This document shows, piece by piece, positions 34,999-44,207 of a DNA stretch of 64,000 nucleotides. Source of the DNA: Ferirhizobium litorale (GTDB lineage Bacteria; Pseudomonadota; Alphaproteobacteria; Rhizobiales; Rhizobiaceae); NCBI GenBank assembly GCA_030028905.1, contig JALDYZ010000003.1:454349-518348 (forward strand). The letters are read 5' to 3'. Position 1 is the first letter of the stretch. Each line of letters begins with the position of its first letter. The notes under the pieces are model-generated. The model had not been told where the DNA came from and did not search any database. It saw only the letters and a program-made list of their open reading frames with translations. The position numbers were made by a program, and so were the translations under genes.

Positions 34999-35584
34999 GA
35001 GCGGCCTTTCCTACACTGCGGGCAAGCCAGCTGGGAAACTGAGGGGCGGCGGCAACAAGTTCGCCGAACGCCTCTGCGGAGAGCTTCCGCTTGATGCTCG
35101 GAAGAGCCTCATCGGCCTTTTCCGGACCGAGCCAGGCCAGCGCGCGGACAGCCAGGCCGGCAGGCTTGTTCGCCAAGGCGAGTTGCCAACGCGGCACGTG
35201 CTTCAACTCGACCGTCTGGCTGCCGACAGTTATGGTTCGGCTGCGACCGGATGTGAAGTATACGGACCGGATCGGCACCTGAGTGGACAGCCCGAGTGAG
35301 TTTGCAGCCGCAGCGCCATTCGAAACGATGACCTCGCCACGCTGGTGTGCAACGGCTTCGACGGCTTGCTCGACCGTCGGCGGTCGGCTCCCGAAACGGC
35401 TCTTGATCGCCTTGAGATAGATCCCACGACCAGCCCGGACGAGCTCGCCGCGTTCATATAGGCGCGACAGTGCCTGGTCTACCGCGGCACGGTTTCCCAA
35501 ATGCAGGAAGGCCTTTGCGGACAGCGCTGTTCCCTCGGGCAGCTGTTCGGCATAGGCCATGATCTGTCTTGTCAGTCGTTGCAT
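34991..35584 (-). CDS. AbiEi-type (DUF6088) antitoxin, intact (second module)
   Basis: The 197-residue protein has an N-terminal winged HTH (TRQIMAYAEQLPEGTALSAK, then AVDQALSRLYERGELVRAGR) and the DUF6088 sequence IVSNGAAAANSLGLSTQVPI with RSVYFTSGRSRTITVGSQTV. It is a distant relative of the antitoxin at 24181. The start at 35584 has AGGAGA 7 nt upstream, and a TTTCTGACAG-type dyad with CAGAAA at 35592-35622 is a possible operator. As in the first module, the toxin gene behind it is disrupted. Confidence 0.86.
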   Translation of the reverse strand: MQRLTRQIMAYAEQLPEGTALSAKAFLHLGNRAAVDQALSRLYERGELVRAGRGIYLKAIKSRFGSRPPTVEQAVEAVAHQRGEVIVSNGAAAANSLGLSTQVPIRSVYFTSGRSRTITVGSQTVELKHVPRWQLALANKPAGLAVRALAWLGPEKADEALPSIKRKLSAEAFGELVAAAPQFPSWLARSVGKAAHG

Positions 35585-35616
35585 ATTATTTCTCCTGTCA
35601 GAAATATATGCAATTT

Positions 35617-36180
35617 TCTGACAGTTTGCAATGGCCTCAAACCTTGCCTGGTTGGAATAGAAGCCTATGCGACCGCCCATCACTGGGGGCGGGAGTTGGC
35701 AAAACTCGGGGACGAGGTGCGACTGAGGCCGCCGCGCTATGTGAAGCCTTATGTCAAGCGCAACAAGAACGACGCGGTTGATGCTGAGGCGATATGCGAA
35801 GCGGTGACACGATCGAATATGCGGTTTGTCCAGATCAAAACAGTGGATCAGCAGTCGAACTTGATGCTTCATCGTACCCGTATGCTGTTCACTCGCCAGC
35901 GCACGACGACCATCAACGCCGCCCGCGCGCATCTCGCCGAGTTCGGTACGTTGCGGGTATCGGCTGCACCGGGCTGCAGGCACTTCTCGATCTCATCCGG
36001 AAGGGCGAGAGAACTGAGGTACCGGCAGAGGCATGTTTATGTCTGGCTGCATTGGCAGGCCAGATCGACCTGCTGAAACGGCGGTACTGGAAATGGACCA
36101 GCAGGTTTTGAAATGGCACCGCGCCAATGATCTCAGCCGCAAGTTTGAAGGAATTCCCGGCGTCGGTCCCCAAGCAGAAT
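35617..36180 (+). mobile_element. IS110/IS1111-type transposase remnant (N-terminal part)
   Basis: The plus strand encodes PCLVGIEAYATAHHWGRELA, then KLGDEVRLRPPRYVKPYVKR and NKNDAVDAEAICEAVTRSNM, the DEDD N-terminal domain of IS110-family transposases, followed by MLHRTRMLFTRQRTTTINAA. After about 35950 the reading moves to other frames (CTGLQALLDLIRKGE, LEMDQQVLKWHRANDLSRKF). It differs in sequence from the remnant at 24960-25620 and is in the opposite orientation. From 36180 to 36471 I see only unassignable sequence. Confidence 0.75.
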
Positions 36181-36471
36181 TCGAGCGGCGGCAAGGAGAA
36201 GTTTGGATTCTGGCACCGGAGCTTGGAGAGCGGCGGTGCCAGGTGGCAACTGCACTTCGGAACGCGAAATGCTCTCCAACGGGTCGTTCAAGGCAGCGCT
36301 GGCAGCGCCAAAAGCACATGCCGATTGCAAACTGCACGTCGCCGTCCCCCAATACTATGCGTGTATTGGATCGGGCTTTGGGCAAATTAACGGTCTCGTG
36401 GTAGAGCTGGCGTGCAAGTGTTTTTTGGCTGAGTGCGTCACCGCAGTCGTGCTTTTGAGAGGATGCGGCCC

Positions 36472-37920
36472 ATGGATTTCATCACCGGCTTCTTCGGATT
36501 GATCGAGGACCTCACCTGGGGATGGGCCTTGATCCCCATCCTTGTCGTTTTTGGCGTGTTTATCACGGTGATGAGCGGGTTCGTCCAGATCGAATACTTC
36601 ACTCGGATGTTCCGTGTCCTTTTCTCCAAGAACCAGACCGGAGACCCGAATGCGATCAGCGCACGCGAGGCGCTGCTGATTTCGGTGGGCGGGCGCGTCG
36701 GTGGCGGCAACATCGCGGGCGTCGCGGTCGCTATCACGCTTGGCGGACCGGGCGCCGTGTTCTGGATGTGGGCGATCGCGGTGATCGGCATGGCAACCAG
36801 CCTGGTAGAGTCGACGCTTGCCCAGCTCTACAAGCGCTCCAACGGTGATGGCACCTATCAGGGCGGGCCTGCCGGCTACATCATCTATGGCCTCGGCGTG
36901 AAGTATAAGTGGCTGGCGACCGTCTACGCCCTTTGCCTGATGCTCGCTTTTGCCTTCGGCTTCAACGCCTTCCAGGGCAATACCTTTGCCGGTGCGGTCA
37001 ATGACAGCCTCGGCGTCGATCGCTTGTGGAGCGGGATCGGTCTTGCGATCATCACCGGCTTCATCGTCTATGGTGGCATTCGCCGCATCGCCAAGGTCGC
37101 CGACGTGATCATTCCGATCATGGCGTTCATTTATATCGGCCTGGCACTGCTGGTGATCCTTTCGAACATTACCGCGCTGCCCGGTGTCATCTGGTCCATC
37201 ATCGCCAATGCGTTCGGGCTGGAGGAAGCCGTCAGCGGCGGTGTCGGTGCAGCACTTGCCCAAGGCCTTCGGCGCGGCCTGTTCTCCAACGAGGCCGGGC
37301 TGGGCTCGGCGCCGAACGTCGCCGCGACGGCCGATGTGCGCCATCCGATCAGTCAGGGCATCACCCAGTCGTTCTCGGTCTTCATCGACACGATCATCAT
37401 CTGCTCGTGCACGGCCTTCATAATCCTGCTCAGCCCGGTCTATCAGCCGGGGGCCGAAGGCATCGACGGGGTTGTGCTGACCCAGCAGTCGCTGGTCAGC
37501 CAAGTCGGCAGTTGGTCGCAATATTTCCTGACCTTTGCGATCCTGCTCTTCGCCTTCAGTTCCATCATTTACAACTACTATCTCGGCGAAACGGCTCTGA
37601 AGGTGATGACCTCGCAGGCTGGCGCGCTGCATGTGCTGCGGCTCGCGATCGTCGTCGTCGTCTTCCTTGGGGCGACAGCTCCGGGCGCGACGGCTGTGTT
37701 CTTCTTCTCTGACCCATTGATGGGCGTACTCGCCGTGGTCAACCTGATGGCGATCATGATGCTGTTTCCGGTGGCGCTGCGCGTCCTCGACGATTTTCGC
37801 TCGCAGCTTAAATCAGGTGTGGCACGGCCGGTATTCCATCCCGCAGCGTTTCCGGACCTCGATCTGGATCACTCCGCCTGGCCGCATGCGAAAAAAGCTG
37901 TTGAGGCGGACGGACGCTAG
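36472..37920 (+). CDS. Sodium:alanine/glycine symporter (AGCS family)
   Basis: The 482-residue membrane protein has the AGCS motifs: ALLISVGGRVGGGNIAGVAV (the conserved sodium/substrate GxGNIxG region), then ATSLVESTLAQLYKRSNGDG and TYQGGPAGYIIYGLG, RRGLFSNEAGLGSAPNVAAT and the C-terminal helices. It imports alanine, glycine or a similar amino acid with sodium. The ATG at 36472 has AGAGG 9 nt before it; an ATG at 36463 is nearer to the purine run. It precedes no obvious operon partner, and 676 bp of unassigned sequence follow. Confidence 0.9.
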   Translation: MDFITGFFGLIEDLTWGWALIPILVVFGVFITVMSGFVQIEYFTRMFRVLFSKNQTGDPNAISAREALLISVGGRVGGGNIAGVAVAITLGGPGAVFWMWAIAVIGMATSLVESTLAQLYKRSNGDGTYQGGPAGYIIYGLGVKYKWLATVYALCLMLAFAFGFNAFQGNTFAGAVNDSLGVDRLWSGIGLAIITGFIVYGGIRRIAKVADVIIPIMAFIYIGLALLVILSNITALPGVIWSIIANAFGLEEAVSGGVGAALAQGLRRGLFSNEAGLGSAPNVAATADVRHPISQGITQSFSVFIDTIIICSCTAFIILLSPVYQPGAEGIDGVVLTQQSLVSQVGSWSQYFLTFAILLFAFSSIIYNYYLGETALKVMTSQAGALHVLRLAIVVVVFLGATAPGATAVFFFSDPLMGVLAVVNLMAIMMLFPVALRVLDDFRSQLKSGVARPVFHPAAFPDLDLDHSAWPHAKKAVEADGR

Positions 37921-38596
37921 GAGGGCAAAGACTGAGCGCTTCCGCGTTGGCCCAATCTTGTTATTGCGGCTGGGGCATGATCGCGAGGATCTCGAACGAA
38001 CGATTTTGATTTCGCACCGGATCACTCGATCTCGTATGGCCGCCCGAATCGAAAGCGGGGGTGCACCATCCAAACGCTTGCCATTCGAGACGCATGCCTG
38101 CGTCGATCAGCCTCCCCATCACGATCGGGGAGGCTCCGCTGGCGATGACGGTTCCGGTTTCAACAAGAGACCGAACTCTCGCGAGTTCTCTCGCGCCAAC
38201 AGATCAACCCCTAGTGCTGTTACAAGCGTGGAGGCTAACGCCATGGAGACTGCCATAAGAAGCATGTAGACCGGAGCGATGGTGCGCCGATCAGGCCAAG
38301 AAGCAGCATTACAGAGGCTTGCTAGATAGCTTCTTTGGGCCGGTTTTGTCTATCACTGGACCTACCACCTGGATGCAACCGCCTGGAGGGAAGCCTGCCG
38401 GTCTCTGGACTGTCCTACCAAACGTTCGGCGGCCATATTGCTTGCATCCAGTTAACATGCGGAAACAGAGACCGGCAGTCTCTCGTTATGATAAAGGGAC
38501 CAAAGGCAGGTCAGGGCAAAAGCACCCAAGGTGGTTTAGCACGTACGTTCGTCTCCTTGAGACACTTGCCCGCCATGTTTTGACCACCCGAGACAC
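37921..38596. other. Region downstream of the symporter, no gene
   Basis: A 9-bp stem (AGCCTCCCC at 38109-38117 and GGGGAGGCT at 38127-38135, loop 9 nt) stands 189 bp after the symporter stop codon. On the minus strand a short open piece at about 38130-38250 reads ASTLVTALGVDLLARENSRE, but the frame has no start or family. The remaining sequence looks degraded. No RNA gene was recognised. Confidence 0.4.
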
Positions 38597-38917
38597 TCAA
38601 CCGCCGGTGCATGCGGACGGCACGGCGCGGCCAACGCCCCATGATAAGTGCCCCTGAATGATGGTCAGCGTGTGCTGGCCGTCCGAGTAGGTCGTGCCGT
38701 CTGGCCCCGTTGGGGAGAGGTCGACCGCGGTAGCGCCGTTGACAGATACCGAAGCGCGATCACCGAGGAGGCGCACTGCCAGACGCGTGCCGTCCTGGCA
38801 CGTGTAGTCGCTGAGGGGATAGGGGTTGCCCGCGCCGATCGACACGTCAGACGCGGCAACCTCCAAGCTTGCCAGCATCAGGGCGCTGATTGCTAAGTCT
38901 GACAGATGCCCCGACAT
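38597..38917 (-). CDS. MliC-like periplasmic lysozyme inhibitor
   Basis: The 106-residue precursor has a signal peptide (MSGHLSDLAISALMLASLEV, cleavage near VAA-SD). Its mature domain matches the MliC/PliC fold: PYPLSDYTCQDGTRLAVRLL, then DRASVSVNGATAVDLSPTGP, GTTYSDGQHTLTIIQGHLSW and GVGRAVPSACTGG. Two conserved Cys (TCQDG and PSACTG) can form the family disulfide. The start at 38917 has GGAGG 8 nt upstream. Such proteins bind and inhibit host C-type lysozymes in the periplasm or on the cell surface. The gene is monocistronic. Confidence 0.75.
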   Translation of the reverse strand: MSGHLSDLAISALMLASLEVAASDVSIGAGNPYPLSDYTCQDGTRLAVRLLGDRASVSVNGATAVDLSPTGPDGTTYSDGQHTLTIIQGHLSWGVGRAVPSACTGG

Positions 38918-39047
38918 GATAGACCTCCAAACTTGCACACCTCGTGCACAACACCCGTCACCTTTGTGACGGCAACAGGTGCTGCCGCCACCAGAAGCCG
39001 ACGAGCTTCGTCCTCCGCGCACTTAAGACATTGCCCGGGCAGATAAC

Positions 39048-40253
39048 CTATTCGGGATAGGTCTCAACGCCGTCCTGCGTCGGCTTGTTAAAAAGGACGA
39101 ATACCAAGGGGTTGCCGGGCTCGGACATTGCATCGCTGCGTAGCCCCGATATTTCTCCGGCCACTCCACTTGTATACTCAGCCACTATTTCGCCAAAGCT
39201 GTTGCGCTGAATGGCCACCTTTTGTCCAGGTACGACCTTGTCATTAAGTTTGACCAGATGTTCGACGATTCCACCCGCGGTGGCCAGCACCGGAAACCCG
39301 CTATTGCCGACAAAGACAGACATGCCCTTGGCTGTACGGCCCATCGGTTCGTCAACGATCCCATGATGTTTGAGGACATTCATCGTGCCTTCTACAAACA
39401 GCGCGATCATCTCGCGATTTAAGACGCGCGCAGCGCCGATCTCTGGTGCAATGGCCGGGATTCCCACGTCTATGAACGCATTGTGCAGGACGGTGGGATA
39501 GGCGGCTTTCGGCATATTGAGGATCTGGCCGACAGGATAGAGATCCAACATTGCCTTTACCTCGGGCCTGTCTATCTCGCCGATGTTAAATGCAGTGACT
39601 TCGAATCCGGTCGTTCCCGTATGGAAATCAATCGCTGCGTCGGCGTTCGGCCGCAGCAGTCGGTTGAACAGCAGCCCGGCATGGCGGCTTGGCGCAGTCG
39701 AACCGTTCTCATTTCCGGGCCATATCCGGTTCATGTCGATCAGATCAATGCCTCTGCCCTGGTTTGGCCACCGGCGTTGCATGCTTTCCAGGGCCGGCCG
39801 GGATATGTCGGTGACTGCCATCACGGTGCCGGACATCTTTGCCGGATCGAGCTGGTTCATCACGGTCTGGACCGTATGGATGGAACTCATCTCGTCGCCA
39901 TGCACACCGCTTGTCAGAACGATACGCTTGCCCGGCTTCGCGCCCCTGGCGACCGTCACGGACACGTACCAGTGTTGCCCGGTGGGCGTCTCCACACCCT
40001 GAAAATACAAATGATGCTTCTGCCCGGCCTCAAGCTCGTTCACGTCGAGCGAACTTATGACCTTTTTCCCGCCAATGACATCACCTGTATAGACGGTTCC
40101 CTTCTTAGCGCTGGCTTCCGTGCTTACGGCCGCGTTCGTGCTTTGTGCCTGTGCCGGTCCCGCTATTAGCGCGGCTGCAGCGCCGATCGCGGCGGCCGAT
40201 GCCAGCATGAAGTCGCGGCGATCCACACCCTCGCCAATTTCATTCGCGATCAT
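39048..40253 (-). CDS. Tat-exported AstE/AspA (M14) family deacylase
   Basis: The 401-residue protein begins with a twin-arginine signal (DRRDFMLASAAAIGAAAALI, AQAQ cleavage). The body is the aspartoacylase/succinylglutamate desuccinylase fold: IVLTSGVHGDEMSSIHTVQT (HxxE zinc site), then WPNQGRGIDLIDMNRIWPGN, AAIDFHTGTTGFEVTAFNIG (third zinc His) and a C-terminal beta domain. It is a paralogue of the cytoplasmic deacetylase DoeB at 44208-45227, which has the same HGDE and DFH motifs. Export suggests a periplasmic N-acyl amino acid or ectoine-derived substrate, inference only. SD AAGGAA precedes the start. Confidence 0.8.
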   Translation of the reverse strand: MIANEIGEGVDRRDFMLASAAAIGAAAALIAGPAQAQSTNAAVSTEASAKKGTVYTGDVIGGKKVISSLDVNELEAGQKHHLYFQGVETPTGQHWYVSVTVARGAKPGKRIVLTSGVHGDEMSSIHTVQTVMNQLDPAKMSGTVMAVTDISRPALESMQRRWPNQGRGIDLIDMNRIWPGNENGSTAPSRHAGLLFNRLLRPNADAAIDFHTGTTGFEVTAFNIGEIDRPEVKAMLDLYPVGQILNMPKAAYPTVLHNAFIDVGIPAIAPEIGAARVLNREMIALFVEGTMNVLKHHGIVDEPMGRTAKGMSVFVGNSGFPVLATAGGIVEHLVKLNDKVVPGQKVAIQRNSFGEIVAEYTSGVAGEISGLRSDAMSEPGNPLVFVLFNKPTQDGVETYPE

Positions 40254-40701
40254 TGTCGTTCCTTGCTGATTTAGGCAGTTGGACCAAGTTCGTCGATTTG
40301 GACGGGATGCAAGACCGCCCACTCTATAATTCATGGAATGCTTCAAGGAGTACAGTCCACGCCAAGGAAAGGATACTGCGCTTAACAGTCTACGAAAAAG
40401 TATAAAACGACAGTTGCGCAGGGAGTGGCGAAGTGCGCGGGACGCATAGCGACATCCTCCGGTGACGCAACCGCAATACTGGAGAGCGAAGACGAAATGT
40501 TGTGCGCAACAGCGGCCTGCGCAAGCATGCGTTCCGCACCGGCCCACATCAGGCCGGACAATGTCTGCCGAGCAGCGTTCTTCGCAGGTCTGCTTTGGTG
40601 CGACCAACGGATCAGCTGTTTCAGCTTGTCGTGATCGGTCTCGACGATACCTATCATTATGTTCAGAAAGAAGAATTCAACGGCATAGAGATCGGCAAAG
40701 T
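40254..40701. other. Region upstream of the Fic remnant, no gene
   Basis: No supported coding sequence. A minus-strand frame at 40382-40657 has no family resemblance and an Ala-rich core, so I did not call it. The 5' region of the AstE/AspA gene (about 40254-40330) should contain its promoter, but no clear elements stood out. Confidence 0.35.
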
Positions 40702-40818
40702 ATGGTCAGTTTGGCGAGCATGGAGCCCCTTCTTCCCGAAAGAAATCGGGACTTGGAAGATCTGGCGATCGAACTGACCTCCGCCGCCAGTCGCTTCGCC
40801 GCACGATGGATGAGGTGA
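40702..40818 (+). pseudogene. N-terminal remnant of a Fic-family protein
   Basis: The short frame reads SLASMEPLLPERNRDLEDLA and IELTSAASRFAARWMR, resembling the N-terminal segment of Fic/DOC-type proteins (MEPLLPE-x-R-x-LEDLA). It stops at 40818 with no trace of the HPFxxGNGR motif in the following 270 bp. It is a truncated relic; the identification rests on only about 35 residues. The 40819-41088 stretch holds no recognisable gene. Confidence 0.45.
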
Positions 40819-41088
40819 GTGCGCGTTTGGCTCTTGTGCCGATCGCTATGACGGTCGGGACGTGAGTCCGATTGCACCGCCTCGTTCTTCTGATCTCATG
40901 ATGGGAGCGCCAACCAGGGTGCTCATCCCGAAGAGAAGCAAGGGCCCGCAAATGGACGTCGAAAGCCGGTCAACGGAAGCTTGAAAAGGAGCTCGACGCG
41001 ACCACGCCGAATAGAGAAGAGCCGATTTTGCGTGCCGGTTGATACCAAGGCGACCGCGTATTCTTAGTGCACTCGAATGCCCGATTGC

Positions 41089-41868
41089 CTAAGCCAGCAC
41101 TGAAGACAGAAACTCGCGCGTTCGCTCCTCCCTGGGCGCTCCGAAAATCTCCTCGGGTGAACCCTGTTCGCAGATGCGACCCTTGTCAAAGAAGCAGACC
41201 CGGTCCGAGACCTCCCGCGCAAAACGCATCTCGTGGGTTACAAGAAGCATAGTCAAATCGTGCTCATGTGCCAAACTGCGGATAACTGAAAGCACCTCGC
41301 CCACCAACTGGGGATCGAGCGCCGATGTCGGTTCATCGAACAGAAGGACGCGTGGGCGCATGGCGAGCGCGCGGGCAATTGCTACGCGCTGCTGTTGTCC
41401 ACCCGAAAGCTGTACCGGGTAATGGTCTTTCTTGTCCGCCAATCCCACCATGTCGAGCAGCTCGATGGCACGTGCTTCCGCGTCCGCCCGTCCCATGCCC
41501 AGTACCCGGACCGGCGCTTCGACGACATTGCGCAGGACCGTCATATGGGGGAAGAGATTGAAACTCTGAAAGACCATGCCGACATGTTTGCGGATCTCGC
41601 GCAGATGCCTTTCGGACGCCTGGAAAGGACCTTTGCCGCGCTCCTCATGGTACGATATATTGGCGAGCCTCAACGAGCCCTCCTGGAAGGGCTCGAGCGT
41701 CATCAGGATGCGCAAGACCGTGGATTTTCCGGAGCCGGAAGGCCCGATGAGAGTCACCTTCTCACCCTTTGCCACGCTGAAATTGAACTGGTCGAGCACC
41801 GTCAGAATTCCGAAGCGCTTCGTGACGTTGGAGAATTCTATGATGGGCTCGTTGATGGCATCGGTCAT
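41089..41868 (-). CDS. ehuA: Ectoine/hydroxyectoine ABC transporter ATPase EhuA
   Basis: The 259-residue ATPase matches polar-amino-acid-type ABC ATPases: Walker [10 protein letters not shown] (residues about 42-50), Q-loop [20 protein letters not shown], signature [18 protein letters not shown], Walker [21 protein letters not shown], and the switch His in [13 protein letters not shown]. It energises EhuC and EhuD. Its ATG overlaps the EhuD stop codon by 4 bp, giving translational coupling. It is the last gene of the eutB-to-ehuA unit. The specific substrate is inferred from the surrounding ectoine catabolic genes. Confidence 0.88.
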   Translation of the reverse strand: MTDAINEPIIEFSNVTKRFGILTVLDQFNFSVAKGEKVTLIGPSGSGKSTVLRILMTLEPFQEGSLRLANISYHEERGKGPFQASERHLREIRKHVGMVFQSFNLFPHMTVLRNVVEAPVRVLGMGRADAEARAIELLDMVGLADKKDHYPVQLSGGQQQRVAIARALAMRPRVLLFDEPTSALDPQLVGEVLSVIRSLAHEHDLTMLLVTHEMRFAREVSDRVCFFDKGRICEQGSPEEIFGAPREERTREFLSSVLA

Positions 41869-42557
41869 CGCATGGGGATCCCTGCTTTTGGGAGAGCTTT
41901 CTGCAGGCGATGGAGGCCTGCGGAGCAGATCAGCGTCAGGAGGAGGAAGATGAGGCCGACCAGCGTCAGCGGCACAAGGTATTCGAACGTGCGTTCGCCG
42001 ATCATGGTGGCAAGACCCATCATCTCGAGAACGGTAACGACGGAGAGGACGGGCGTCTCCTTGATCATCGCAACTAGGTAGTTGCCCATCGCCGGCACGA
42101 TGCGCGGGACGGCCTGCGGAATTATGATGTCGCGATAAGTTTGCATCCGCGTGAGGTTGAGCGCAGTCGCAGCTTCCCATTGGCCGCGTTGCACGGCCTC
42201 TATGCCGCCGCGATAGACCTCGGACGTATAGGCCGCATACTGAAGACCGAGCGCAAGTGCGCCGGTGAGGAAAGCGGGTAGGACGATGCCGAACTCGGGC
42301 AGGACGTAATAAAGAAAGAAGAGCTGCACCAGCAATGGCGTATCGCGTAGAAACTCGACAACGAATGCAGTCGTCCAGGAGATTGCCGTGACCCGGCTAC
42401 GGCGGAGCAAGGCGAAGGCAAGACCAAGGGAGAGCGCTATTGCGAAGCCAGCCACTGCTGCCTTCAACGTCACGGTCAGGCCGATCAGGATGATCGGCAG
42501 TATCGAGATCGTATACGTGAGCCAGGTCGTGGTGTCCCATTCATAACCATACATCAT
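41865..42557 (-). CDS. ehuD: Ectoine/hydroxyectoine ABC permease EhuD
   Basis: The 230-residue polar amino acid permease (His/Glu/Gln/Arg family) spans the membrane five or six times: [40 protein letters not shown], then the EAA loop [20 protein letters not shown], and [20 protein letters not shown]. The ATG at 42557 has GAGGAG 7 nt upstream; the open frame runs on to 42614 without family similarity. It pairs with EhuC. Confidence 0.88.
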   Translation of the reverse strand: MMYGYEWDTTTWLTYTISILPIILIGLTVTLKAAVAGFAIALSLGLAFALLRRSRVTAISWTTAFVVEFLRDTPLLVQLFFLYYVLPEFGIVLPAFLTGALALGLQYAAYTSEVYRGGIEAVQRGQWEAATALNLTRMQTYRDIIIPQAVPRIVPAMGNYLVAMIKETPVLSVVTVLEMMGLATMIGERTFEYLVPLTLVGLIFLLLTLICSAGLHRLQKALPKAGIPMR

Positions 42558-42570
42558 GGACGCCGGCTCC

Positions 42571-43236
42571 TCACGATTGGCCCGGACGCGGCATGACGTC
42601 ACCGCGTCGCACAAAGCGTTCGACTACCTTCATGGCCATCATCAACACCAGCGACATCGTGAAGTAGCAGACGAGTGTCACCGAGTAGATGCTGGTGCTG
42701 TCGAGGGTCAAGTTGCGGATCGATTGTGCGGAAAAGGTGAGATCCGCGATAGAAATCAGCGACACCAGCGAGGACAGCTTGAGTGTTTCAATCGCCAGAT
42801 TGCCGAAGGCAGGCATCATCTCGACGACTGCCTGGGGCAGCGAAATCCGAAATAGCGTCTGGTAGCGGCTGAAGTTCAGGGCGCGAGCGGCTTCCAGTTG
42901 CTGGGGAGAAACCGAAGACAGCGCACCGCGGACGATCTCCGCGCCATAGCCGCCGACATGGGCTGCCAGCACCAGGATACCTGTCGTGATCGGGTCGAAG
43001 CTGATGCCGACCAAGGGCAAGGCATAATAGAACCAGAAGAGCTGCACAAAGAGCGAGGTGCCCCGAAACACTTCCGTGTAGCAGAGCGCGATCGTCGACA
43101 AGATGGCGCCTCCCTCGACACGCAGGATGCCGAAAAAGAAGGCGAGTGCCGCTCCAACGGCAATCGCCGCAAGCGTAATCGTCATCGTGACGACCGCGCC
43201 TTTCCAGAGCATAGGCAGATAGGCTGTCCAGTCCAT
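42571..43236 (-). CDS. ehuC: Ectoine/hydroxyectoine ABC permease EhuC
   Basis: The 221-residue membrane protein begins MDWTAYLPMLWKGAVVTMTI. Membrane helices and the EAA loop (GGYGAEIVRGALSSVSPQQL-EAARALNFSRYQ) match EhuC-type permeases. The start at 43236 has GGGAGAG upstream, and the upstream TTG at 43257 is not needed. It ends 13 bp before EhuD. Together they form the heterodimeric pore for the solute delivered by EhuB. Confidence 0.86.
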   Translation of the reverse strand: MDWTAYLPMLWKGAVVTMTITLAAIAVGAALAFFFGILRVEGGAILSTIALCYTEVFRGTSLFVQLFWFYYALPLVGISFDPITTGILVLAAHVGGYGAEIVRGALSSVSPQQLEAARALNFSRYQTLFRISLPQAVVEMMPAFGNLAIETLKLSSLVSLISIADLTFSAQSIRNLTLDSTSIYSVTLVCYFTMSLVLMMAMKVVERFVRRGDVMPRPGQS

Positions 43237-43296
43237 CTGGAACTCTCCCGGTTTCAAGTTGAATAGCGCCCGATCAAAACCGGGCGCCTTCTACCG

Positions 43297-44148
43297 TTAT
43301 TTGCCGGCGCAGAGATCGGCCACGTTCTTCTCCGCGGCCGCCGCGATACTCGCTTCGGAAACGCCATATTTTGCCAGGATCGCCTTGTACTCGTCTGTCT
43401 TGCGGAACTCGACGAGAGCGGCATTGAAGGCGTCGCGCAATTCGGCGTCTTCCGGGCGGAACGCAAAGCCACCGTAGTTGCGAACCGGCGCATCATTGAC
43501 GATCGGGTCTTCGAAGGGAGCGACCTGCTCGACATTGGTCTGATCCTTGGCCAACTCCGATACGGTGAGTTCCGTGGCGGCATAGGCATCCACGCGGCTC
43601 TCCACCGTCGGGATCGCATCGGCATTGGCCGGGATGAAGACGATTTGATCATCCTTGACCCCGACTGCCCGAAGGAAGTCGACGTTGTTTGCCCCCGATA
43701 CGACGGCGACCTTCAGCGAAGGATCCTTGGCTATGTCGGCATAGGTTGTCAGGCCCTTCGGGTTGCCCTTCTTCACAAGGAGGCCTTCGCCATAGGACGA
43801 GTTCGGCTCGGTGAAGGAGACTTGCTTGCAGCGCTCGGGCGAGATGTTCTGCTCGGCCGCAGCGAAATCGAACCGGCGAGCCTTGAGGCCGGGGATAAGC
43901 GTGCCGAAGGGCGTGACCGTCCAGTTGACCTCTTCAATGCCGATCTTCTTCAATACGGCATTCGCGACGTCCGGACCGATGCCGGCGGAAGTGCCGTCCG
44001 GCTGCATATAGGAATAGGGTACTTCGTTGGCGGTGGCCGCACGGATGTAGCCCTGCTCCTTGACCTCTTCGAGGGTGAGGGCTGCCGCCGATGTGATCGA
44101 AGCGATCAGGACGACGGTGGAAAGTCCGGTGATCTTTGTGATGTGCAT
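43297..44148 (-). CDS. ehuB: Ectoine/hydroxyectoine-binding protein EhuB
   Basis: The 283-residue precursor has a signal peptide (MHITKITGLSTVVLIASITS, cleavage near SAA-AL) and a type II periplasmic-binding fold of the polar amino acid class: IRAATANEVPYSYMQPDGTS, then AAAEQNISPERCKQVSFTEP and LRAVGVKDDQIVFIPANADA. This matches EhuB, whose S. meliloti orthologue binds ectoine and hydroxyectoine through aromatic residues. The ATG at 44148 follows AGAGGAGA; the upstream ATG at 44169 overlaps the ribosome-binding site. It is the first transporter gene after doeB. Confidence 0.86.
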   Translation of the reverse strand: MHITKITGLSTVVLIASITSAAALTLEEVKEQGYIRAATANEVPYSYMQPDGTSAGIGPDVANAVLKKIGIEEVNWTVTPFGTLIPGLKARRFDFAAAEQNISPERCKQVSFTEPNSSYGEGLLVKKGNPKGLTTYADIAKDPSLKVAVVSGANNVDFLRAVGVKDDQIVFIPANADAIPTVESRVDAYAATELTVSELAKDQTNVEQVAPFEDPIVNDAPVRNYGGFAFRPEDAELRDAFNAALVEFRKTDEYKAILAKYGVSEASIAAAAEKNVADLCAGK

Positions 44149-44207
44149 TTGAGTTCTCCTCTGGTTCATTGTTTTTGCCTGTCCATTTCGGATCTTCTTG
44201 TGCCGGT

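Noticed and set aside
36355..37632. 425-codon minus-strand frame over the symporter gene
   Set aside because: The plus strand encodes a full AGCS transporter with all motifs; the opposite frame is rich in charged residues and lacks any domain.
40382..40657. Minus-strand frame of 91 codons in the gap upstream of the AstE/AspA gene
   Set aside because: No recognisable pattern, no ribosome-binding site and irregular composition; left as an unassigned region.
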